A stretch of DNA of 64,000 bases from Actinomycetes bacterium (GTDB lineage Bacteria > Actinomycetota > Acidimicrobiia > Acidimicrobiales > Palsa-688), in the NCBI GenBank assembly GCA_021809105.1, contig JAKBAM010000012.1, forward strand, positions 1 through 64,000, in the 5' to 3' direction. Below, in pieces: positions 16,225 through 25,115 of this stretch. Position numbers and translations under genes: made by a program. The stretch's first letter is position 1, and the number at the start of each line of letters is the position of its first letter. The notes below the pieces were generated by a model. The model was given only the letters and a program-made list of their open reading frames with translations, made no database searches and had not been told where the DNA came from.

Positions 16225-17768
16225 AGAGCCGCCATCGGCTGATGCTCGAGCCGGTCCTGTCGAGCGTCGCCCGGGCCCGGGGGTTGGTCGGGGACCTCGC
16301 CGCCCGGCACGGCTTCGACCCCGATGTTGCCAGCGACGCGACGCTGGTGGTCTCGGAGCTGGTGACCAACGCCGTGCTCCATGCCCGCACCAGCGTGTAC
16401 GTCGCGGTCGGGATCGAGGAGGCGACAGTGCGCATAGAGGTCACCGACGCCAGCGAGATGCCGGTGTCGATGCCCTCCGCGCCGGCGGCGATCGATCCGG
16501 TCGGGGACGCGTTCGACGAGCCTGAGGCCCCCGACCTCGACGACCTGATCGACGCCCTGGGCACGACGGGCCGGGGGATGGAGCTGGTGGCGTCGATCGC
16601 CGAGCGTTGGGGTGTCACGCCCAACGTCGCCGGCGGTAAGACGGTGTGGGCGGAGATGGGCCTCCACCTGGCCACGCCCGACGCCCCGGTGCCGCGCCGG
16701 GCGAGAGCAGGCGCAGCGGCCGGTACCGGTGCGGCGAGCCCGCCGGATCAGCCCGGTGCGGCGGAGGCATCCGACGGCGGCCTCGGGGTCCGCCTGGTGG
16801 CCGTGCCGGTGCGCCTGATCGTCGACGCGAACCGCAACTTCGACGACACCATCCGGGAGCTTCAGGTCATCGCTCTCTCCGACGACGCGGACGCTCGGGT
16901 CAGCGAGCTGGCGCGGACAGCCACCAGGCTGCTCGACGACTTCGGATCGAGCCGCAGCGGGGGCGGCGACGCCGTCCGCCGGGCCCAGGAACGAGGCGAC
17001 CGCCTCGTCGACCTCCACTTGGTCGTGGGTGCCGAGGCCTCCGAGCATGTGCGGACCCTCGATTCGATTCTCTCCGCCGTCGCCGCTGCCCGCGCCACCG
17101 GCAAGCTGCTGGCGATGGCACCTTCGCCGGAGATCCTGGCCTTTAGGCTCTGGTATCGCGACGAGTTGCTCCGCCAGCTCGGCGGGGGTCCAGCGCGCCC
17201 CTGCCCGTTCCCCGCGGCGCGACCCTCGGCGGGCAACCGCCCGACCGGGACTCTCAGCGAACGGCGCCGCCGCCTGCTCGCAGCACTGCGGGGCGGTGTC
17301 GCCGAGGCGACCGACCCTGCGGCTGTCGCTGCTCGTTCCCTCGAACGGGTGTGTGCCGACACCGGCGCCGCTTTTGCCAACCTGATGCTCGTCGAGCCCG
17401 ACGGGCTGAACGTGTCGAGCATCCACCGGTTGGGATACACCCCTGACGAGCCCAACGGCCGCCGCTACCGGGTGAGCGAGGACAACCCGGTATCGGAAGC
17501 GGTGCGCACCGCCGAGCCGATCGTGTTGCGCACCCCCGACGAGCGCATGACCCGCTACCCCCGGCTGGTGCCGTCACGACCGATCGCCTTCAACCGGACT
17601 GCGGTGTGGGTGCCCCTCGGCGACGCCGCCCCGGCCGCCGGCGTGCTCGTGGTCGGCTTCGCTCGGGCCCGCGACTTCAACGACCGAGACCTGCACTACC
17701 TGCTCGAGGTGGCTCGGGTGATCCACCTGCGGTTGGTCGAGGTGGGCGGGGAACCTTTTCGAAGCTGA
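16221..17768 (+). CDS. RsbW-type ATPase / GAF signalling protein
   Basis: Protein of 515 residues. Residues 1-150 are an RsbW/SpoIIAB-type HATPase (ARGLVGDLAARHG, VVSELVTNAVLHA with the N-box Asn, and TTGRGMELVASIAERWGV as the G-box), the fold of anti-sigma kinases. Residues 190-320 form a helical region of unknown family. Residues 335-515 look like a GAF sensor (LERVCADTGAAFANLMLVEP, then VWVPLGDAAPAAGVLVVGFA). It faces the kaiCB-phosphatase operon tail to tail. A kinase of this type and a SpoIIE phosphatase are the usual opposing arms of a partner-switching pathway acting on a STAS protein, though no STAS or sigma gene is in the window. Confidence 0.75.
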   Translation: MKSRHRLMLEPVLSSVARARGLVGDLAARHGFDPDVASDATLVVSELVTNAVLHARTSVYVAVGIEEATVRIEVTDASEMPVSMPSAPAAIDPVGDAFDEPEAPDLDDLIDALGTTGRGMELVASIAERWGVTPNVAGGKTVWAEMGLHLATPDAPVPRRARAGAAAGTGAASPPDQPGAAEASDGGLGVRLVAVPVRLIVDANRNFDDTIRELQVIALSDDADARVSELARTATRLLDDFGSSRSGGGDAVRRAQERGDRLVDLHLVVGAEASEHVRTLDSILSAVAAARATGKLLAMAPSPEILAFRLWYRDELLRQLGGGPARPCPFPAARPSAGNRPTGTLSERRRRLLAALRGGVAEATDPAAVAARSLERVCADTGAAFANLMLVEPDGLNVSSIHRLGYTPDEPNGRRYRVSEDNPVSEAVRTAEPIVLRTPDERMTRYPRLVPSRPIAFNRTAVWVPLGDAAPAAGVLVVGFARARDFNDRDLHYLLEVARVIHLRLVEVGGEPFRS

Positions 17769-17778
17769 CCGAACCGGA

Positions 17779-18219
17779 TCAGCCGCTGGCCGACGTCACG
17801 CCGAGGACGCCTTGGCAGTCAGTGGCCAAGGCCTGGGCGGCAGTCCCGGTGGTGGAGGCGTTCCCGGCGATGGCGGCGTCGAACGCCCTGGCATCGTTGG
17901 CCAGCTTGGCGAACCCGGCTCGATCGGAGACCGCCGCCGCTCCCGCCTGCTCGTCGATGGCGGTGGCGCGAGGTGCCAGCTCGCTCGGAGTGACCTTGCC
18001 GGCCTGGAGGTCGCTGACCAGCGACGCGAACAGGGTGCAGGACTGGACGGCTGCGGCCGCGCCGGAAGAGCCAGCGACGGATTGCCCAGAGGTCGGCGGA
18101 GCGGGCGTGGTCCGAGCAGTCATCGACGGCGCCACCCCGACCGCCAGGCCGATCACGGCCACCACGATCACCGCGAGGAGGGCCACGCCGCGGCGCCGGG
18201 CGCTGGTCGTCTTGGCCAT
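17779..18219 (-). CDS. Small secreted or membrane-anchored protein
   Basis: Protein of 146 residues starting MAKTTSARRRGVALLAVIVV. Basic residues and one hydrophobic helix give a signal anchor or signal peptide. The mature part is alanine-rich and helical with two cysteines (VQSCTLFASL, ATDCQGVLGV) that could form a disulfide. It is last in the kaiC-kaiB-phosphatase direction, 46 bases after the phosphatase stop. Upstream start codons were rejected because they run into the phosphatase gene. No family recognised. Confidence 0.55.
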   Translation of the reverse strand: MAKTTSARRRGVALLAVIVVAVIGLAVGVAPSMTARTTPAPPTSGQSVAGSSGAAAAVQSCTLFASLVSDLQAGKVTPSELAPRATAIDEQAGAAAVSDRAGFAKLANDARAFDAAIAGNASTTGTAAQALATDCQGVLGVTSASG

Positions 18220-18265
18220 CAGGCGACCCGCGTGGCGGGCGCGACGCGCGCATCCGCCGGCCGTG

Positions 18266-20740
18266 TCATGGCTGCTCGGAGGGGTCGGTCCCCAGCGCGA
18301 ACCACACGGCCTTGCCCCCCCCTGCCGGACGCGTCCCCCACTCGTCGGCCATGGTGTCGACCAGGTAGAGGCCACGGCCGCCCTCGTCGAGGGGACCGGC
18401 CGCCCTGTGGACGGGGTGGCGCGGGTCGCCGTCCTCGACCGCTACTTCTGCTCGGTCACCGTCGAAGGAGATCGTGATGGCGCACTGCCCCCCTCGGCCG
18501 CCGGCGTGGCGCACCGCATTGGTGACCAGCTCACTAACGAGGAGGGCGGCCAGATCCACCTGCGCGCCCCACCCGGCTTCCATGAGAACGTCGCGAGCGA
18601 AGCGGCGGGCTCTACCGACGCTCTCGGGTGCCGCGTCGAAAGTCAGGCGCTGCGCCCCGGATCTCTCCCGCCGGCTCACGACCCTCGCAACGAGGATAGC
18701 GACGTCGTCCTCCCGTCCGCTGCCGGCCAGCAGGGTGTTGACCAGGCCTTCGCACACCTCCTCGGCGCTGCGGCCGGCGAGGGCGACCGCCGCCTCCCTC
18801 AGATGCTCGAAGCCTGCATCGAGCGTCGCCCCCCGCCGCTCCACCAGCCCGTCGGTGTAGAGGACCAGCACGTCGTCAGCCTGCAGCGTGATGCTGTCGT
18901 CGTGGCCGTCGACGCCGTCGGTCACCCCGAGCATGATCCCCGATGCTCCATCGAGGAGCCGGGCGCTTCCCTCGCGGACCAGGACCGGAGGGGGATGGCC
19001 GGCGTTGCTCCAGCGCAAGGTGGACGATGGCCGGTCCAGGACGCCGAAGATGCAGGTGGCGTAGGTCAGGCCGAGCGACCCCATGGCTCTGTCCACCCTG
19101 GAGAGGGTCAGGCCCGGGCTCTCGTAGCCGTCGTGGGCGACCACCCGCAGCGCGCTTCGCAGCTGGCCCATGGACGTCGACGCGCTGACGTCGTGGCCGA
19201 CGGTATCTCCGATGACTATCCCCGTCGTGTCCTCGTCGAGGATCAACACGTCGTACCAGTCCCCTCCGACCGAGGCCCCGTGGGTGGCGGGCAGGTAGCG
19301 CACCGCCAGGTCCAGCCCGTCTACGGCTGGGATGGTGGTCGGAAGCAGGGCCCGCTGCAGTGTCTCGGCGATCTCCCGCTCCTGGTGGAAGGCGCGGGCG
19401 TTGACGACCGCCAGGGCGGTGCGGCGGGCCACCTCGACGGCCAGCCCGAGATCCTCCTCGTCGAGCTCGCGCCCGTCGTCGGTACCGAGCACCAGTGCCC
19501 CGAGCGCCTCGCCCTGGTTCTCCATGGGCACGATCAGGCTGGCTCCGAGAGGTGCCTCCAATGCTGCGCTCGAAACGGCGGGCACCAGCCGAGAGGGATC
19601 GACTCCGAGCATGGCTGCGATGGTGGTGCGGCCGGTCAGGCGTCCCTGCCAGCGCCTCGCCGCCCACCCGAGGTCAGCCACCGTGATGCCAGTGGCTGCG
19701 GCGGCGCGAAGCACCTCCGATAGGCGGCCCTGATCGTGATGGGAGATCGCGAAGTGCTCGCTTTGCCCGGCATCGCCGAACAGGGCCAGCGCGCACCAGT
19801 CGGCGACGTCGGGGGCCAGGACCTTTGCTAGGCCGCCCAGCAACTCGTCGAGGTCCATCGTCGAGGTGAGCACCGAGCTGGCGGTGGCCAGGATGGACAG
19901 GCGCTGGCGGGCGTCCTCGGCCCGCCTCAGCAAGACGAGCCGTTCGGCTTCCGCCTGCTTTAGCTGGGTGATCTCTACGCCGCTCAGCCCGACGCCGACC
20001 AGCGCGCCGCCGGCGGTGCGGACCGGGAAGTAGCTGACTGAGAAGTACCGGGTACCTGGGGCGGCGCCCGCCGCCTGCGGCAGCTCGACTACCCGCCCGA
20101 CAATGCTTTGCCCCCCTTCGATGGTGCGCCTGAGGTCGGCTGCCACCTCCTCCTGGATGGGGACCACGTCGCCGAGGGTGCCGCCGACGTGCTCCTCGAC
20201 GCGGCGTCCGCTCAGCTCGGCGTAGGCGTCGTTGACCCTTACGTATCGAAGGTCGAGGTCGAACACCGCGATGGACACGGGCGTCGCCCCGAGGACGGCT
20301 TCGAGCATCCCGAGGGCCTCTTCGGCTGTGGCGCGGGCGGCGTGCTCGGCACTGAGGAGCACCGAGCGCTCCTGCTCGGCGAGCCCCTGGTCCATGCCGT
20401 CGGTAGCGATCCAAGCCGCCCCCCCGCCGGTCGGGATGAGGCGGAACGAGCTGACCAGGAAGGCGCCGTCGCGCCGGCGGACCCGGCTGTCGCCCTCCCA
20501 CCGGCGACCCTCGGTCACCCCGGCCAGGAGCTGGTGGGCGGCGGCTTGGTCGTCGGCGTCGAAGAGCACGTCGAGGACCGGCGCGCCGACCACGTCGGCG
20601 CGGGCATGGCCGTAGAGGGTTTCGGCTGCCGCGTTCCACCCGGCGACGAGCCCATCTGCCCCGATCAGCACGACCGCGGCGGGAAGGACGTCGAGGATGT
20701 CGGGGAGCTCTGGGACCCCGAACCCATCGGGGACGGTCAA
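18266..20740 (-). CDS. PAS-PAS-GAF-SpoIIE phosphatase-HATPase protein (RsbU-like)
   Basis: Large cytosolic signalling protein of 824 residues. Domains in order: PAS about 10-115 (LDVLPAAVVLIGADGLVAGW), PAS about 145-265, GAF about 285-450, PP2C/SpoIIE phosphatase about 455-680 (VGGDWYDVLILDEDTTGIVI, GDTVGHDVSA, SNAGHPPPVLV, LVLYTDGLVERR, GREDDVAIL), and a C-terminal RsbW-like HATPase about 690-820 (LLVSELVTNAVRHAGGRGG, DEGGRGLYLVDTMADEWGT). The metal-binding aspartates are present. It can both dephosphorylate and, in principle, phosphorylate a STAS antagonist. It starts 16 bases after kaiB, so it is probably co-expressed with kaiC and kaiB. The PAS/GAF ligands are unknown. Confidence 0.9.
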   Translation of the reverse strand: MTVPDGFGVPELPDILDVLPAAVVLIGADGLVAGWNAAAETLYGHARADVVGAPVLDVLFDADDQAAAHQLLAGVTEGRRWEGDSRVRRRDGAFLVSSFRLIPTGGGAAWIATDGMDQGLAEQERSVLLSAEHAARATAEEALGMLEAVLGATPVSIAVFDLDLRYVRVNDAYAELSGRRVEEHVGGTLGDVVPIQEEVAADLRRTIEGGQSIVGRVVELPQAAGAAPGTRYFSVSYFPVRTAGGALVGVGLSGVEITQLKQAEAERLVLLRRAEDARQRLSILATASSVLTSTMDLDELLGGLAKVLAPDVADWCALALFGDAGQSEHFAISHHDQGRLSEVLRAAAATGITVADLGWAARRWQGRLTGRTTIAAMLGVDPSRLVPAVSSAALEAPLGASLIVPMENQGEALGALVLGTDDGRELDEEDLGLAVEVARRTALAVVNARAFHQEREIAETLQRALLPTTIPAVDGLDLAVRYLPATHGASVGGDWYDVLILDEDTTGIVIGDTVGHDVSASTSMGQLRSALRVVAHDGYESPGLTLSRVDRAMGSLGLTYATCIFGVLDRPSSTLRWSNAGHPPPVLVREGSARLLDGASGIMLGVTDGVDGHDDSITLQADDVLVLYTDGLVERRGATLDAGFEHLREAAVALAGRSAEEVCEGLVNTLLAGSGREDDVAILVARVVSRRERSGAQRLTFDAAPESVGRARRFARDVLMEAGWGAQVDLAALLVSELVTNAVRHAGGRGGQCAITISFDGDRAEVAVEDGDPRHPVHRAAGPLDEGGRGLYLVDTMADEWGTRPAGGGKAVWFALGTDPSEQP

Positions 20741-20756
20741 CAGCCGCGCGCCGGCA

Positions 20757-21059
20757 TCAGCGTTCCGGGCGCAGGTCCAGCCCGATCAGCACCCGCTCTG
20801 TGTTGGACAGGTCGCCGATGATCTTGCGCACCGGCTCGGGCAGCCGCCGCTCGAGGGTCGGTATGGCCACTATCTGCTCGCCGCGCGCCAGCTGCGGGCG
20901 CTCCAGGAGGTCGATCACCTCGATCGAGTACTGGCCGGCCAGCCGCTCCTCGCAGATCCGGCGCAGGTTGGCGAGGGCGGCCACTGATCGGGGGGTCTCG
21001 CCGGCCACGTACAGGCGCAGCTCCCAGGTCTCCCCACCCTCAGTTGGAGGGCTGCTCAT
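20757..21059 (-). CDS. kaiB: KaiB circadian clock-type protein
   Basis: KaiB-family protein of 100 residues with a thioredoxin-like fold. The signature [20 protein letters not shown] is followed by [40 protein letters not shown] and [20 protein letters not shown]. In cyanobacteria KaiB binds phosphorylated KaiC and recruits output proteins. The start codon overlaps the kaiC stop (ATGA), so production is coupled to KaiC. Start MSSPPTEGG was chosen at this overlap; the frame upstream of it only shadows kaiC. Confidence 0.93.
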   Translation of the reverse strand: MSSPPTEGGETWELRLYVAGETPRSVAALANLRRICEERLAGQYSIEVIDLLERPQLARGEQIVAIPTLERRLPEPVRKIIGDLSNTERVLIGLDLRPER

Positions 21060-22459
21060 GCCGTCGCCACTTGTACCGGCTCGAGGATCTCTATCCCCTG
21101 ATCGGTCAGCTCGAAGCGGCGGACATGTTGCGAGTGGGCCATCCCCCGAGCCTTTTGGATGTAGAGGCTTCGGTGGCGTTGTGCGCTGTGCTCGAGCGCT
21201 CGCAGCTGCACGAAGTTGTCGATCAAGGAGGACATGGAGGTGTCGCTTCCGTCCGAACGGGCCAGGCTGGTGAGCACGGCGGTCACCTGCCGGTTCTTCA
21301 GGTAGTCGACTATCCGCATCAGCAGCGCCTTGATGGCGACGCCGCCGCCGAGCGCAGTGAAGTCGGTGATCGGGTCGAGCACCACGACGTCGGGGTGGTG
21401 GGCTTCTACCTGCTCGTAGACGGTCGTCAGGTGCCTCTCCAGGCCGATCTCGGTAGGCCGGCTGGCCTGGACCTGCAACAGGCCAGCCTCTATCCAACGG
21501 TCCAGGCGGAGGCCCACCGACGCCATGTTGCGCGCCAGCTGGCGAGAGGATTCCTCGAAGGCCAGGTAGAGGCATTTCTGGCCCCGAGCGCACGCGGCGT
21601 CCGCGAAGGATGCAGCAAAGGTGGTCTTACCGGTGCCCGAGTCGCCTGACACGACGGTCACGCTGCCCCGGTACCAGCCGGCTTTCCCGAGCATGGAGTC
21701 GAGGCCGGGCACGCCGGTCGGCACCAGCTCGGAGCTCGCCGGGTGCTCGAGGCCGAATGAGGTCACTGGCACGACCGAAAAGCCGGCAGAACCGATGACG
21801 AAAGGGAACTCGTTGGTGCCGTGCGCCGAGCCCCGCAGCTTGACGATCCGGATCCGCCGGATCGCCATCTCCTCGTTGACCCGGTGATCGAGGGAGATGA
21901 CACAGTCCGCTACGTACTCCTCGAGTCCGTGGCGGGTGAGCGGCCCGTCCCCCGACTCGGCGGTGACGATCGACGTCACCCCCTTGTGCTTCAGCCAGGA
22001 GAACAACCGGCGCAGCTCCGAGCGCAGCCGCGCAGTGTCGTCGAGGGCGGAGAAAAGTACCTCCAGGGTGTCGATCACTACCCGCTTGGCTCCGACCTCG
22101 TCGATGGCCAGCCCGAGGCGGATGAACAGTCCCTCCAAGTCGAAGTCACCCGTCATGTCGATCTGCTCGCGGTCGACTCTGACGTAGTCGACGGCCAGCT
22201 TCCCTTCGGCCTGTAAGGCTGGAAGGTCCCATCCGAAGGCGGCCACGTTGGTGGCCAGCTCCTCGGAGGTCTCCTCGAACGCCATGAGGACCCCGGGCTC
22301 ACCCCGCTGGGCGCCGCGCACCAAGAACTCGGTGGCGAGCAGCGTCTTGCCGCAGCCCGCTCCCCCGGTGAGCAAGGTCGTACGGCCGGCGGGCAGGCCG
22401 CCGGCGGTGATCTGGTCCAAGCCGTCCACACCCGTAGGGCAGTGCCTCAGCCCCGCCAT
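21056..22459 (-). CDS. kaiC: KaiC-family ATPase/autokinase
   Basis: Double-RecA-fold protein of 467 residues. The CI domain has Walker A GGAGCGKT and the catalytic Glu pair in [13 protein letters not shown] has Walker A GDSGTGKT and the pair in [10 protein letters not shown]. The R-finger/lid elements [14 protein letters not shown] and [14 protein letters not shown] are present. At the position of the cyanobacterial S431/T432 phosphosites the sequence is [11 protein letters not shown], so two serines are available and autophosphorylation is plausible. KaiA is absent, as in other non-cyanobacterial systems. The start at the second ATG is preferred because AAGGAG lies five bases before it. First gene of the kaiC-kaiB-phosphatase operon. 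Confidence 0.93.
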   Translation of the reverse strand: MAGLRHCPTGVDGLDQITAGGLPAGRTTLLTGGAGCGKTLLATEFLVRGAQRGEPGVLMAFEETSEELATNVAAFGWDLPALQAEGKLAVDYVRVDREQIDMTGDFDLEGLFIRLGLAIDEVGAKRVVIDTLEVLFSALDDTARLRSELRRLFSWLKHKGVTSIVTAESGDGPLTRHGLEEYVADCVISLDHRVNEEMAIRRIRIVKLRGSAHGTNEFPFVIGSAGFSVVPVTSFGLEHPASSELVPTGVPGLDSMLGKAGWYRGSVTVVSGDSGTGKTTFAASFADAACARGQKCLYLAFEESSRQLARNMASVGLRLDRWIEAGLLQVQASRPTEIGLERHLTTVYEQVEAHHPDVVVLDPITDFTALGGGVAIKALLMRIVDYLKNRQVTAVLTSLARSDGSDTSMSSLIDNFVQLRALEHSAQRHRSLYIQKARGMAHSQHVRRFELTDQGIEILEPVQVATA

Positions 22460-22524
22460 CCCACTCCTTGCCACGCCACGGCGTGACTGTACCCAACTGG
22501 TCGGCTAACTCGCCTCGCGGAGCC

Positions 22525-23274
22525 TCAACTCGGGTTGCCCTGGCGCCGCCGGAAGAAGCGCACCGGGTCGTAGCGGACGTCGGCCACCCGCTCCTTCATC
22601 GGGATGATGCCGTTGTCGGTGATCTTGATGTGCTCGGGGCACACCTCCGAGCAGCACTTGGTGATGTTGCACAGCCCGAGGCCGCGCTCTTGCTGGACCA
22701 GCTGCCGGCGGTCGCCGTCGTCGTTGGGGTGCATCTCCAGCTCGGCGTAGCGGATGAAGAATCGAGGCCCGGAGAACGCCGCCTTGTTGTCTTCGTGGTC
22801 TCGGATGACGTGGCAGGTGTCCTGGCAGAGGAAGCACTCGATGCACTTGCGGAACTCCTGGGACCGTTCCACGTCGATCTGAGCCATCTTGAACGGCGCC
22901 TGCGGCTGAGCGGCCGAAGGGCTGAACGCCGGCACCTCCGCGGCCTTGCGGTAGTTGAAGCCCACGTCGGTCACCAGGTCCTTGACCACCGGGAAGGTGC
23001 GCAGGGGAGTGATGGTGATCGGCTCGTCGCGCTCGAAGGTGGAGAGCCGGGCCAGGCACATCAGCCGGGGGCGGCCGTTGATCTCCGCCGAGCACGAACC
23101 GCACTTGCCGGCCTTGCAGTTCCAGCGCACGGCCATGTCGCCGGCCTCGCGGGCCTGGAGGTGGTGGACGGCATCGAGCACCACCTCGCCGTCGTCGACC
23201 GGGACCGTGTAGTCCCGGAGGGCGCCGCCGCTGGCGTCCCCGCGCCACACCCGCAGCTTCAGGTCGTAGGTCAT
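22525..23274 (-). CDS. sdhB: Succinate dehydrogenase/fumarate reductase iron-sulfur subunit
   Basis: Protein of 249 residues carrying three Fe-S clusters that pass electrons from the flavoprotein to quinone. Cysteines: [2Fe-2S] in WNCKAGKCGSCSAEINGRP with a later LMC, [4Fe-4S] in CIECFLCQDTC, and the third cluster in CCSEVCPEHIKI. It overlaps the sdhA stop by four bases (ATGA). The start MTYDLKLRVWRG was chosen at that overlap. Last gene of sdhC-sdhA-sdhB, attached to the cytoplasmic membrane through sdhC. Confidence 0.95.
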   Translation of the reverse strand: MTYDLKLRVWRGDASGGALRDYTVPVDDGEVVLDAVHHLQAREAGDMAVRWNCKAGKCGSCSAEINGRPRLMCLARLSTFERDEPITITPLRTFPVVKDLVTDVGFNYRKAAEVPAFSPSAAQPQAPFKMAQIDVERSQEFRKCIECFLCQDTCHVIRDHEDNKAAFSGPRFFIRYAELEMHPNDDGDRRQLVQQERGLGLCNITKCCSEVCPEHIKITDNGIIPMKERVADVRYDPVRFFRRRQGNPS

Positions 23275-25115
23275 TGCGAAACCTCCAGGAGCTTGGCCAG
23301 CTCGGGGGGCATGACCGGGAGCGGCTGCTGGCGTATCGTCACCGCTCCACCTTCCAAAGCGACGATCACGTTGCGCTTGGCCCACCAGTCGTCGGTAGTC
23401 GGGTAGTCGTCGCGGGTGTGGCCGCCGCGGCTCTCCTTGCGCTCGAGGGCCGCCCGAGCGACCGCCTCCGAGACGAGCAGCATGTTGCGCAGGTCGATGG
23501 CGAGGTGCCAACCCGGGTTGTACTGGCGGTGGCCTTCCACCGAGAGGTGCTCGATGCGCTGGGCCAACTCGCCGATGGTGTCGAGGGCCTTTTGCATCTC
23601 CGCCTCGGTGCGGATGATCCCCACTAAGTCTTGCATCGTGGCCTGCAAGGTCTGATGGAGGGAGTACGGGTTCTCGCCGCCCTCGGTCTCGAACGGCGCC
23701 AGAGCCCGGCGGCCGGCGGCAGCCAGGTCCTCCTCCTGCGGCTTCGGAGCTGTGCCGGCCGACCCTGCGCCGGCCGACCCTGCGCCGGCCGACCCTGCGC
23801 CGGCCGATCCTGCGGCGAGGGCGGCGGCGTGCTCGCCGGCCCGCTTGCCGAACACCAGGAGGTCCCCGAGGGAGTTACCCCCCAGTCGGTTCGAGCCGTG
23901 CATGCCGCCGGCGACCTCACCGGCGGCAAAGAGCCCCTCCACCAGCGAGGAGCCGGTGTCGGGATCAACCTCGACACCTCCCATCACGTAGTGGCAGGTC
24001 GGTCCGACCTCCATCGGATCGGCGGTGATGTCGACCTCGGCCAGCTCCATGAACTGGTGGTACATCGACGGGAGCCGCTTCTGGATGTACTCCGCGCTGC
24101 GCCGCGAGGCGATGTCGAGGAACACGCCACCGTGGGGCGAACCCCGCCCCGCCTTGATCTCGGAGTTGATGGCCCGGGCCACCTCGTCGCGCGGTAGGAG
24201 CTCCGGGGGCCGGCGGTTGTTGCGCTTGTCTTCGTACCAGCGGTCGGCTTCGGCCTCGGTGTCGGCGGTCTCGGCCTTGAAGAACTCCGGGATGTAGTCG
24301 AACATGAACCGCTTGCCCTCGGAGTTGCGCAGGACGCCGCCGTCGCCGCGGACCGACTCGGTGACGAGGATGCCCCGCACCGAGGGCGGCCACACCATGC
24401 CCGTCGGGTGGAACTGGACGAACTCCATGTTGACCAGCGTGGCCCCGGCGCGCAGCGCCAGCGCATGGCCGTCGCCGGTGTACTCCCAGGAGTTGGAGGT
24501 GACCTGCCAGGACTTGCCGATCCCCCCGGTGGCCAGGATGACCGCCGGCGCCTCGAATACCACGAAGCGACCTGACTCCCTCCAGTAGCCGAACGCGCCG
24601 GCGATGCGGTCACCGTCTTTGAGCAGGTCGGTCACCGTGCACTCCATGAACACGTCGATGCCGAGGCTGACGGTGCGTTGCTGGAGGGTCCGGATCATCT
24701 CGAGGCCGGTCCGGTCGCCGACGTGGGCCAGGCGGGCATAGCGGTGGCCGCCGAAGTCACGCTGGCTGATCAGGCCTTCGGCGGTGCGGTCGAACAGCGC
24801 GCCCCACTGCTCGAGCTCCCACACCCGCTCGGGTGCCTCCTGGGCGTGGATCTCCGCCATGCGCCAGTGGTTGAGCAGCTTGCCGCCGCGCATGGTGTCG
24901 CGGAAGTGGACCTTCCAGTTGTCCTCGCTGTAGAGGTTGCCCATGGCTGCGGCGATGCCGCCCTCGGCCATGACGGTGTGCGCCTTGCCGAGCAGGCTCT
25001 TGCAGATGACGGCCGTGCGGGCCCCGGCCTCGTGGGCGGCGATGGCGGCTCGCAGGCCCGCCCCGCCGGCGCCGATGACGACGACGTCGTAGGCGTGGTG
25101 CTCGTGGTCGGTCAT
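23271..25115 (-). CDS. sdhA: Succinate dehydrogenase/fumarate reductase flavoprotein subunit
   Basis: FAD protein of 614 residues. FAD-binding loop VVVIGAGGAGLRAAIAAHEA, the KAHTVMAEGGIAAAMGN segment near the flavin-linking histidine, the substrate region HPTGMVWPPSVRGILVTESV with GDGG, and YVMGGVEVDPDTG are all standard. An unusual insertion near residue 435 (AGSAG repeated four times) is encoded by a 15-bp tandem repeat and probably forms a flexible surface loop. The gene starts at the sdhC stop (TGATG). The organisation resembles the non-classical Sdh1 of mycobacteria. Confidence 0.95.
   Translation of the reverse strand: MTDHEHHAYDVVVIGAGGAGLRAAIAAHEAGARTAVICKSLLGKAHTVMAEGGIAAAMGNLYSEDNWKVHFRDTMRGGKLLNHWRMAEIHAQEAPERVWELEQWGALFDRTAEGLISQRDFGGHRYARLAHVGDRTGLEMIRTLQQRTVSLGIDVFMECTVTDLLKDGDRIAGAFGYWRESGRFVVFEAPAVILATGGIGKSWQVTSNSWEYTGDGHALALRAGATLVNMEFVQFHPTGMVWPPSVRGILVTESVRGDGGVLRNSEGKRFMFDYIPEFFKAETADTEAEADRWYEDKRNNRRPPELLPRDEVARAINSEIKAGRGSPHGGVFLDIASRRSAEYIQKRLPSMYHQFMELAEVDITADPMEVGPTCHYVMGGVEVDPDTGSSLVEGLFAAGEVAGGMHGSNRLGGNSLGDLLVFGKRAGEHAAALAAGSAGAGSAGAGSAGAGSAGTAPKPQEEDLAAAGRRALAPFETEGGENPYSLHQTLQATMQDLVGIIRTEAEMQKALDTIGELAQRIEHLSVEGHRQYNPGWHLAIDLRNMLLVSEAVARAALERKESRGGHTRDDYPTTDDWWAKRNVIVALEGGAVTIRQQPLPVMPPELAKLLEVSQ
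23754..23813 (-). repeat. 15-bp in-frame tandem repeat in sdhA
   Basis: Four copies of GCCGGCCGACCCTGC (as read on the plus strand), the fourth with one substitution, encode Ala-Gly-Ser-Ala-Gly units inside the flavoprotein. Confidence 0.95.
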
